Shown piece by piece: positions 57,737 to 64,000 of a DNA stretch of 64,000 nucleotides. Position 1 is the stretch's first letter, and each line of letters begins with the position of its first letter. The notes beneath the pieces were generated by a model. It searched no databases, was not told the origin of the DNA, and saw only the letters and a program-made list of their open reading frames with translations. This stretch comes from Kitasatospora sp. SolWspMP-SS2h (GTDB lineage: Bacteria > Actinomycetota > Actinomycetes > Streptomycetales > Streptomycetaceae): NCBI RefSeq assembly GCF_003259315.1, contig NZ_QLLT01000015.1, positions 124,001-188,000 on the forward strand. Reading direction: 5' to 3'. The translations under genes were made by a program, and so were the position numbers.

Positions 57737-59311
57737 TCAGGCCGGGTGCGGGACGCAGCGCCCCGCCGGGCCGCCGCACGGGCCCGCCAGCGGCGGCGGC
57801 AGCGGATGGTGCTCCGGCGCGGGCGGGGCGAACAGCGGGCGGTGGGCCGCGAACGGGCCGGGCGGCGGCGCATCCGGGGCCGGCAGGCCCGCGCCGGCCG
57901 GGGCCAGCGGCGGCGGCAGCGCACCCGCCGGGCCCACCAGGCGGGCCGGCACCCCCGGCGTCGGCCCGCACCACGGCGTCCGCAGGCCCGGCGCGCGGTC
58001 CGGGGCCGCCGGACCGGCGCTGCCCGAACCGGCCGACGTGCAGGCCGTCTCCCGCGGCGGCTCCGGGCGCGCCAGCTCCGACGGGCCCACCCCCAGCAGG
58101 GTCGCCACCATCGTCGCGCCCACCGCGACCGTCAGCGCCACCGCCGCGCCCGTCACCAGACCGGTGTGCAGCCGGCTGTCCGCCACCAGCAGCGCGGCGG
58201 ACGGCAGCCGCGGGCCCGGGCAGCCGTGCACCGCCGCCCGGTGCAGCAGCTCGGCCAGCCGCTCCGCGAACTCCGGGTCCTCCGGGTCCGCGCCGACCAG
58301 CGCCGGCACCTCCCGGGCCAGCGCGGCCCGCGCCGAACGGACCCGGTCCCCGGCCGCCGCCGTGCTCGACTCCACCTCCAGCGCGACCCGCTCCACCGGC
58401 AGGCCCAGCGCGTCGTGCAGTACCAGCGCCCGCCGCCGCGGACGCGACAGCCGCAGCAGCGCCTTCACCAGCGCCCGGTCACGGGGGGTCAGCTTCTGCG
58501 GCGGCTCGGGCGGCTCCGCCCCGCCGTCCGCCCCGCCCGCCCCGTCGACCGCGATCCGCCGCCGCGGCCACCGCAGCAGGTGCGCCCGCCGCGGGCCGCC
58601 CCGGTGCCACGGCGACAGCGCCAGGTCGAACGCCGCCCCGCGCACCCACCCCTCCGGGTCCGGCCCCGCCGCCACCTCCGCCCACCGGCGGGCGGCCGCG
58701 CCCAGCGCCAGGTGCGCGCAGTGCACGGCGCGGTGGCGGTGGCCGGTCAGCAGGAAGGTCTGCTGGACCAGCCGGGTGTGGACCAGGGCGGCGAACTCCT
58801 CGAAGGAGGCCGGGCGGGGGTCTTCGGCGGCGGGAGCGGCGGCGGGGGCGGGGGTGGGAGCGGGGGCGCTCGCGGGTGCCTCCGGCTGCGGGGGGCCGAC
58901 GAACTCGGCGGGCGCGGGCGCGGGCGCGGGATCGGTCGGGTCCGGTTCCGGAGCCGGTGCCTGCGGCGTCCCCGGCGCCTGCGTCGTCCCCGGCGTCCCC
59001 GGCGTCCCCGGCGTCCCCGGCGTCCCCGGCGTCTGCGGTGCCTGCGGGGTCAGGGTGGCGAGCAGGGCGAGCGCCTCCTCGCGGTCGCGGACGCCGAGCT
59101 TGCGGATCGCCCGGTTGAGGTGGTGGCGGGCGGTGGCGGGGGCGACGCCCAGCTGCCGGGCCATCGTGCGCAGGTCGTCGCCGGCGGTCAGCCGGGCCAG
59201 GGCCTGGGCCTCGCGCGGGGCGAGGCGGCGCAGCAGGAGTTCGACGTCCTCGCGGGCCCGGGGCGAGGTTCCGGTGGTCGGCTCGGGCTCGGCGGTCGAG
59301 GGCGAGGTCAC
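57737..59311 (-). CDS. Large HTH protein with membrane segment
   Basis: 524 residues. The N-terminus holds a LuxR/sigma-4-like HTH (about 22-80, LAPREAQALARLTAGDDLRT and LGVAPATARHHLNRAI). A Pro/Thr/Gly repeat region (about 94-165) follows, then a second sigma-factor-like helical region (about 260-340, LTPRDRALVKALLRLSRPRRR) and one membrane helix (about 390-415). A Pro-rich, Cys-containing extracellular tail ends the protein. GTG 59311 is used because GGAGG lies 6 nt upstream; ATG 59329 is possible. It looks like a membrane-tethered regulator; target unknown. Confidence 0.75.
   Translation of the reverse strand: MTSPSTAEPEPTTGTSPRAREDVELLLRRLAPREAQALARLTAGDDLRTMARQLGVAPATARHHLNRAIRKLGVRDREEALALLATLTPQAPQTPGTPGTPGTPGTPGTTQAPGTPQAPAPEPDPTDPAPAPAPAEFVGPPQPEAPASAPAPTPAPAAAPAAEDPRPASFEEFAALVHTRLVQQTFLLTGHRHRAVHCAHLALGAAARRWAEVAAGPDPEGWVRGAAFDLALSPWHRGGPRRAHLLRWPRRRIAVDGAGGADGGAEPPEPPQKLTPRDRALVKALLRLSRPRRRALVLHDALGLPVERVALEVESSTAAAGDRVRSARAALAREVPALVGADPEDPEFAERLAELLHRAAVHGCPGPRLPSAALLVADSRLHTGLVTGAAVALTVAVGATMVATLLGVGPSELARPEPPRETACTSAGSGSAGPAAPDRAPGLRTPWCGPTPGVPARLVGPAGALPPPLAPAGAGLPAPDAPPPGPFAAHRPLFAPPAPEHHPLPPPLAGPCGGPAGRCVPHPA
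58987..59031. repeat. Five exact 9-bp tandem repeats inside the HTH gene
   Basis: GTCCCCGGC occurs five times without interruption, encoding T-P-G repeats on the - strand. The unit is a multiple of three, so copy-number change would alter the linker length without a frameshift. Confidence 0.9.
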
Positions 59312-59393
59312 CGGTCTCCTCCGTGGCATCCGGGGCAGGGCCGTGCCGGAAAAAGGCACATGTACTGATAATCCGGGACACGGCGAAGGTTCG

Positions 59394-59415
59394 CCCGTTG
59401 ACACCCCTCAACGGG
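59394..59415. promoter_or_regulatory. Inverted-repeat operator between divergent genes
   Basis: CCCGTTGA-N6-TCAACGGG, a perfect 8-bp inverted repeat. The + strand TTGACA (59398-59403) is embedded in it, with TTGGCA 17 nt further (59421-59426) as a possible -10 for the perM-like gene. A dimer bound here would control one or both divergent genes. Confidence 0.65.
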
Positions 59416-59428
59416 TGGTCTTGGCAGC

Positions 59429-60718
59429 ATGAGGGCCATGACGCAGCTGATGGGCCGTCCGATCCTGGGCCTGCCGAGCGACTTGGACAGCCGTTCCACC
59501 CTCACCGACCTGCTCACCGGCGTCCGCACCGCGCTGCTCACCCTCTCCGTGGTCGCCGTCCCGGTGTTCGGCCTGTGGGTGCTGGCCCCCTACGGCGACG
59601 ACACGGCGCAGGACGCGGGCCGGGCCGCGTGCGGACTCTGGCTGCTCGGCCACGGCGCGCCCCTCGGCCGCGGCCCCCGGGCCGTCCCGGTGACCGTCGC
59701 GCCGCTGCTGCTCACCGCCGTCACCGCGCTGCTGCTCTCCCGGGCCGGACGCCGCCAGGCCCGGCGCGCCCGGGGGCGCGGATGGGCCCGCTGGCGCTCC
59801 CCGCTCGCGGTGTACGCCGGATACCTGCTGGTCGCGGCCTTCGCCGTCGCCCAGTGCGCCGACCCGCAGGCCCTGCTGCGCTCCCGGGCGGTCGCCGACC
59901 TCGCCGCCGTCGCCCTGCTCGCCGCCGCCGCGCTCGGCCACGGCCTGTGGTCCGGGCTGGGCCGCCCCGCCGCGCTGCCCCGGCTCCCGCTGCCGCCCGC
60001 GTTCTGGCCGGACGGCGCCGGGGCGGCCGTCGGACGCGCGCTGGCCGGCTGGCTGCTCGCGCTCACCGCCGGGGGCGGGGTCCTGTTCGCCGTCGCCGTC
60101 CTGCTCGGCTCCGCCGGACCGGACGCGCAGCGGCTCGGCGGCGGGGCGGCCGACTGGCTCGGCCTGCTGCTGGCCTGCCTGCTGCTGGTCCCCAACGGGC
60201 TGGTCTGGTCCGCGAGTTACGCCCTCGGGGTCGGCTTCGAGGTCGGCGCCGGCAGCCACGCCGGACCGTTCGGCACCCGGCTCGGCCCCACCCCCGACTT
60301 CCCGCTGCTCACCCTGCTCCCCACCGACCGAGGCCCCGGCTGGCACCTGCTCGCCGGCCTCGCCCCTTTCGCCGCCGCGACCGCCGCCGCCCTGCTGCTC
60401 GGCCGCGCCGCCACCCGCTGGACCCCCGCCCAGACCGCGACCACCGCCACCGCGACCGCCCTCGCCGCCACCCCGCCCGGCCTGCTCGCCGCCCACCTCG
60501 GCGGTGGCGCGCTCGGCCCCGGTCGGATGTCCGAACTCGGCCCGGTGCCCTGGCAGTTCGCCCTCGCCCAGACCGGCTGGCTGCTCGCCGTCACCCTCCC
60601 GGGAGCGCTGCTGTGGCGCTGGTGGCTCGTCCGCGATCGGGACGGCGGCGACGGCGCGGGGCCGGTGGTCCGGGCCCGGGTCGGCGCGTACCGCCTGGTG
60701 TGCCGCCTCGCCGCGTGA
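59429..60718 (+). CDS. perM: PerM-like DUF6350 membrane protein
   Basis: 429 residues with about 9-11 membrane helices. Position next to sucCD and overall character match Mycobacterium tuberculosis PerM (Rv0955), an integral membrane protein needed for cell division under low Mg and in chronic infection. ATG 59429 or 59438 may be used; there is almost no leader after the putative promoter. No catalytic motif. The usual downstream purN and purH are absent. Confidence 0.82.
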   Translation: MRAMTQLMGRPILGLPSDLDSRSTLTDLLTGVRTALLTLSVVAVPVFGLWVLAPYGDDTAQDAGRAACGLWLLGHGAPLGRGPRAVPVTVAPLLLTAVTALLLSRAGRRQARRARGRGWARWRSPLAVYAGYLLVAAFAVAQCADPQALLRSRAVADLAAVALLAAAALGHGLWSGLGRPAALPRLPLPPAFWPDGAGAAVGRALAGWLLALTAGGGVLFAVAVLLGSAGPDAQRLGGGAADWLGLLLACLLLVPNGLVWSASYALGVGFEVGAGSHAGPFGTRLGPTPDFPLLTLLPTDRGPGWHLLAGLAPFAAATAAALLLGRAATRWTPAQTATTATATALAATPPGLLAAHLGGGALGPGRMSELGPVPWQFALAQTGWLLAVTLPGALLWRWWLVRDRDGGDGAGPVVRARVGAYRLVCRLAA

Positions 60719-60733
60719 CCGGGCGGGCGACCA

Positions 60734-60784
60734 CCGCCGTCCGCACGGCGGGGCGGCCCGCTCGCCCGCTCGCCCGCTCGCCCG
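60734..60784. terminator. Hairpin and 8-bp repeats between convergent genes
   Basis: CCGCCGT-N4-ACGGCGG (60734-60751) is a 7-bp stem between the perM-like gene and the convergent ABC permease. It is followed by three copies of CTCGCCCG (60761-60784). Weak but plausible bidirectional terminator. Confidence 0.5.
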
Positions 60785-60793
60785 TCCGCCTCC

Positions 60794-61534
60794 TCACGCG
60801 TCCTTGCGCCGCAGGCTGCGCAGTCCGCCCAGGGCCGCCGCCGCGGTCCAGGCGGTCATCAGGAGCAGGCCGGTGGTGTGGCCGTAGTGGACGCCGGGGG
60901 TGTCGGCGAGGCGGAGGGCGTACTGGCCGGCTCGGTCGGGGAGGAACTGGGCGGCTTCGCGGAGGCCCGGGACGGCGGCCAGGGCGGTGGTGCCGAGGAA
61001 GACCGCGGGGGTGAGCAGGCCGAGGGCCGCGGTCTGGTTGCGCAGCACGGTGGTGAGCGCCAGGCACAGGACGAGCAGCAGCGGGTGGTAGAGCACCCCC
61101 GCGGCGAGGGCCCGGGCGGTGCCGGGGGCGGTGAGGTCCAGGCCCACGGTGGCGGCGGTGGCGGCCAGTTGGCCGCCGACGGTGGCCAGGCCGACGGCCA
61201 GGCCCAGGGCGGTGCCGAGCAGCAGCTTGGCGCGGTAGAACCGCAGCCGGTCCGGGACGGCGGCGAGCGAGGTGGAGAGCGTCCCGGAGGCGTACTCCTG
61301 GCCGATCAGCAGGACGCCCAGGCAGGCGACCGCGACCTGGCCGAAGTTCAGCCCGTAGTACAGGCCCTCCATCGGGTCGTCCCGCAGCGAGTCGTCGGAG
61401 TGCCCGTACGCGGCCTGGACGGCCGCGGTGATCCCGGCGCCGAGCACCACCGCGAGGAGCGGGGCCGCCCACAGCGAGCGCAGGGTGGCGAACTTCGCCC
61501 ATTCGGCGCGCAGCGGGTACGTGCGGGCGCTCAT
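60794..61534 (-). CDS. ABC transporter permease (ABC-2 type)
   Basis: 246 residues, about six membrane helices. YPLRAEWAKFATLRSLWAAP at the start and EYASGTLSTSLAAVPDR near 80 are typical of ABC-2 permeases of the drug- or bacteriocin-export type. The ATG overlaps the ATPase stop (ATGA). Substrate unknown. Confidence 0.9.
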   Translation of the reverse strand: MSARTYPLRAEWAKFATLRSLWAAPLLAVVLGAGITAAVQAAYGHSDDSLRDDPMEGLYYGLNFGQVAVACLGVLLIGQEYASGTLSTSLAAVPDRLRFYRAKLLLGTALGLAVGLATVGGQLAATAATVGLDLTAPGTARALAAGVLYHPLLLVLCLALTTVLRNQTAALGLLTPAVFLGTTALAAVPGLREAAQFLPDRAGQYALRLADTPGVHYGHTTGLLLMTAWTAAAALGGLRSLRRKDA

Positions 61535-62445
61535 GCCGTCACCGCCCGGTACTCGACGGCGTCCGCGGTCATCCGCAGGAAGGCCTCCTCCAGGGAGTCG
61601 TGGGTGACGGACAGTTCGACCAGGGCCACCCGGTGCTCGGCGGCCAGCGCGCCCAGCCGCCCGGGGTCGGCGTCGGGGACGTCGAACGCCCCGCCGTCGC
61701 CGGGCACCGGCACCGCGTCCGGGTGGGCGGCGGCCAGCAGCGCGGCCAGGGCGGCCGGGTCGACGGCCCGGACCCGGACCCGGCGGCGGCCGTGGCGCTC
61801 CAGGAACCCGGCGGTGGAGGTGTCCGCGAGCAGCCGGCCCCGGCCGATCACCACCAGGTGGTCGGCGGTCACCGCCATCTCGGCCATCAGGTGGGAGGAG
61901 ACCAGCACCGCCCGGCCCTCGCCCGCGAGCCGGCGCAGCAGCTCCCGGATCCACCGGGTGCCCTCCGCGTCCAGGCCGTTCACCGGCTCGTCCAGCAGCA
62001 GCGCCGCCGGGTCGCCGAGCAGGGCCGCCGCGACGCCCAGGCGCTGGCGCATGCCCAGCGAGAAGGTCCTGATCCGGCGGCCGGCGACCTCGGCCAGGCC
62101 CACCAGGGCCAGCACCTCGCCGATCCGCCGGGACGGCAGGGCGTGCGAGGCGGCGATCCACCGCAGGTGCCCGGCGGCGGTGCGGCCCGGGTGCAGGGCC
62201 TGCGCGTCGAGCAGCGCCCCCACCCGGCGCAGCGGGCGCTCCAGCGCGGCGTACGGCCGTCCGTCCACCAGTGCCGTCCCGGCGGTCGGCCGGTCCAGCC
62301 CCAGCACCATCCGCAGCGTGGTCGACTTGCCCGCCCCGTTCGGGCCCAGGAACCCGGTCACCCGCCCCGGCTCGACCCGGAACGCGAGGCCGTCGACCAC
62401 CCGCCGCCCGTCGTACGCCTTGGTCAGGTCGTGGATCTCGATCAC
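61531..62445 (-). CDS. ABC transporter ATP-binding protein
   Basis: 304 residues. Walker A GPNGAGKST near 36, signature SLGMRQRLG near 132, Walker B ALLLDEPVNGLD near 152, H-loop SSHLM near 190. The C-terminal 80 residues (VELSVTHDSLEEAFLRMT) are typical of the DrrA-like exporter subfamily. GTG 62445 has AGGGAG upstream. It forms an exporter with the following permease. Confidence 0.93.
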   Translation of the reverse strand: MIEIHDLTKAYDGRRVVDGLAFRVEPGRVTGFLGPNGAGKSTTLRMVLGLDRPTAGTALVDGRPYAALERPLRRVGALLDAQALHPGRTAAGHLRWIAASHALPSRRIGEVLALVGLAEVAGRRIRTFSLGMRQRLGVAAALLGDPAALLLDEPVNGLDAEGTRWIRELLRRLAGEGRAVLVSSHLMAEMAVTADHLVVIGRGRLLADTSTAGFLERHGRRRVRVRAVDPAALAALLAAAHPDAVPVPGDGGAFDVPDADPGRLGALAAEHRVALVELSVTHDSLEEAFLRMTADAVEYRAVTA

Positions 62446-62867
62446 GGCAACTCCCTTCGTCCGGTTGCTGATCCGAGTCAACCGCCCGGCCCGGGGCCAC
62501 CGGATCCCGCCCGCGAGTGGTCCTCCTCCCTCCTGCGGGGGAGGACCCCGCCGGGGACCGCGGTGCCCGGGGTGTTTCGGACGCGTGCGCGGAAGGATCT
62601 CGTTCGAGTGGAAGGAGGAAACGTTTCCGCTCCGCGCGGATTTCCGCCGATACGATTCCGCCGGGCGGCCGCGGAAAAGGCGTTCCGGCCATTCCCGCGC
62701 CCGGACAGCTCCACCGGGAACCGGAACGGGAACGCTTCCGACGTCCGACCCGGGGCTGGTCGACGGCCGAATCGCAGCCTGCTTCCGGCCGACCCGCGAC
62801 CGATCCGCCACCGACGCACGGCCGCCGGTCCCGCCGGAATCCGCGGCCCCTCCGAAGGGAACCCGCC
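62446..62867. other. Intergenic region rich in TTCC/GGAA motifs
   Basis: 422 nt without a gene, less GC-rich than its surroundings. GGAAACGTTTCC (62617-62628) is a perfect 12-bp palindrome and a candidate operator. Many further GGAA/TTCC half-sites lie within 62580-62760. Confidence 0.55.
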
Positions 62868-63674
62868 ATCACGACCACGCGCGACGCCGAACGCTACGGG
62901 GACGACCTCTTCGCGGCCTCCCGCAGCGACGAGCGCGAACGGCTGGAGGGGCTGGCCGACGCCTTCGACCCGGCCAGTCGGCAGGACCTGCTCGCGCTGG
63001 GGCTCGACGCCCGGTGGACCTGCCTGGACGCCGGAGCGGGCGCGGGCACCCTGAGTGGCTGGCTGGCGTCCGTCGCCGGGTCCGCCGCGCAGGTCACGGC
63101 CGTCGACCGCGACACCCGCTTCCTCGACCACCTCGCGGACGCCGGGGTGCGGGTCGTCCGGGCCGACCTCACCGATCCGGCCTTCGACCCGGGCCGGTTC
63201 GACCTCGTGCACGCCCGGTTCCTGCTGATGCACCTCAGGGAGCGGGAGGAGGTGCTGCGCCGCCTGGCCTCCTGGCTCAAGCCCGGCGGACTGCTGGTGG
63301 TCTCCGACTCCCTCGCGGTCGGCGGCGAGACCTCGCCGCACGAGGCGTACCGGCGCACGGTCGCCGCCTACTGGCGGATGCTCGCCGAGACGATCGGCAG
63401 CGACCGGCACTGCGCCGCGCAGTACCCCCGGATGCTGGCGGGGCTCGGCCTGCGGGACGTCGGCCTGCGCCTGCACGCGCCGCTGGCCGGCCACCATGCC
63501 GGGTTCACCCGCTTCCTGGCCCTGTCGCTGGGGCAGAGCCGGGACCGGCTGCTGGCGGCCGGGCTGCCCGCGGACGTCCACCGGGAGGCGCTCCGGCACC
63601 TGGCGGACCCGTCGTCCCGGGAGCTGTTCTTCGCCATGGCCACCTGCTGGGGCCGCGCCCCGGCCGCCCCGTAG
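62868..63674 (+). CDS. SAM-dependent methyltransferase with apparent ATC start
   Basis: 268 residues if translation begins at ATC 62868, which has GAAGGGA 7 nt upstream. No in-frame ATG, GTG or TTG lies between there and 62517. Class I methyltransferase: motif I CLDAGAGAGTLSGWL near 46, acidic AVDRDTRF near 72, motif IV FDLVHARFLLMHL near 106, and WLKPGGLLVVSDS near 133. It resembles small-molecule methyltransferases of secondary metabolism. Either a rare start codon or a point change in ATG. Confidence 0.78.
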   Translation: MTTTRDAERYGDDLFAASRSDERERLEGLADAFDPASRQDLLALGLDARWTCLDAGAGAGTLSGWLASVAGSAAQVTAVDRDTRFLDHLADAGVRVVRADLTDPAFDPGRFDLVHARFLLMHLREREEVLRRLASWLKPGGLLVVSDSLAVGGETSPHEAYRRTVAAYWRMLAETIGSDRHCAAQYPRMLAGLGLRDVGLRLHAPLAGHHAGFTRFLALSLGQSRDRLLAAGLPADVHREALRHLADPSSRELFFAMATCWGRAPAAP

Positions 63675-63923
63675 CGGGCCGGACCGCCGCCCGCGTCCCG
63701 TTCCGCCGGGGAACCCGCCGGGGCCGCCAGTCCCGCCGGGGAGGATTCCGCCCCATTTTCCGCTCATCCCACGATTTCACTCCTGCGCATGGAAAACCGG
63801 CGATCCGGCCGGATTCCGGACGGGCCGGACCGAGAATCTGTTCCGAAGCCGGGAGAGGCCGTTCCCGGAATTCCGACCGGGTCGGGGGATTTCCCGGCCC
63901 GGTCCCCTGCGAAGGAGAGAACC
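63675..63923. other. Intergenic region before the EF-hand gene
   Basis: 249 nt with CCGCCGGGG repeats at the start and TTCC/GGAA motifs later, similar in style to the region before the methyltransferase. No gene seen. Confidence 0.4.
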
Positions 63924-64000
63924 ATGCGGGACGAAGCCATCCGGCGGGCTGCGCTGATCTTCAAGCTGTTCGACGCGAACGGGAACGGAGTCCTCGACCC
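63924..64000 (+). CDS. EF-hand calcium-binding protein, 3' end outside the window
   Basis: ATG with GGAGAG upstream opens a frame of 25 visible residues. FKLFDANGNGVLD contains the start of an EF-hand loop (D-A-N-G-N-G-V-L-D), with Ca-binding Asp/Asn at loop positions 1, 3 and 5. Streptomyces has several small multi-EF-hand proteins of the calerythrin type; this is probably one. Confidence 0.75.
   Translation, partial: MRDEAIRRAALIFKLFDANGNGVLD

Overview
The window is high-GC actinobacterial DNA. Gene content and order point to a Streptomycetaceae chromosome core (Streptomyces or Kitasatospora type): whiD next to bldM, groES-groEL1 behind CIRCE elements, sigD-guaB-guaB3, a Ser/Thr kinase cluster, guaA, pcrA, icmB and sucCD. 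Many starts are GTG, and the family-typical interspersed palindrome occurs twice. I see no phage, insertion sequence, CRISPR array, tRNA or rRNA.

Layout. 1-9955: cell-wall precursor and housekeeping genes: glmS (5' end missing), acpS, nnr, alr, an alpha/beta hydrolase, and the tRNA t6A genes tsaE, tsaB and tsaD with rimI. A putative iron-box small ORF and a degenerate L,D-transpeptidase-like protein sit among them. 10-15 kb: a polysaccharide deacetylase lipoprotein, a methyltransferase and the chaperonin operon. 15-21.8 kb: a LysR regulator, whiD/bldM (development; bldM has a sigma-BldN-type promoter), sigD, guaB and guaB3. 22-32 kb: two membrane Ser/Thr kinases flanking a pseudokinase, succinate-semialdehyde dehydrogenase, a GMC oxidoreductase and a zinc-ribbon membrane protein. 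32-35.5 kb: a possible 19-codon small ORF closed by a hairpin, guaA, and a DoxX-Rieske fusion. 35.5-39.5 kb: a PspC/LiaF-like envelope-stress module with a PspC histidine kinase and a response regulator. 39.6-46 kb: two GT-C membrane glycosyltransferases, pcrA and icmB.

46.1-55.2 kb holds the most interesting unit: a MoxR AAA+ ATPase, a DUF5682 protein and a VWA protein on the + strand, opposite a SWIM zinc-finger protein, a 44-residue Arg-rich miniprotein and a DUF5691 protein on the - strand. The MoxR/DUF5682/VWA/SWIM set parallels Escherichia coli yehL-yehM-yehP-yehQ, which has no assigned function as far as I know. Both halves carry a promoter matching the actinobacterial RecA-NDp/PafBC DNA-damage motif (TTGTCRGTG-N8-TANNNT). 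That predicts a LexA-independent DNA-damage-induced ATPase/VWA system. A MerR regulator and a small membrane protein, with their own operator, lie between the halves.

55.5-64 kb: sucCD, a large HTH protein divergent from a perM-like gene across a shared inverted repeat, an ABC exporter pair, a methyltransferase that appears to start with ATC, and the first codons of an EF-hand protein. The purN-purH genes that usually follow perM are absent.

Family names come from motif recognition only; no database search was possible. Several starts are ambiguous because GTG is common and ribosome-binding sites are weak; where I chose between starts, the reason is given.
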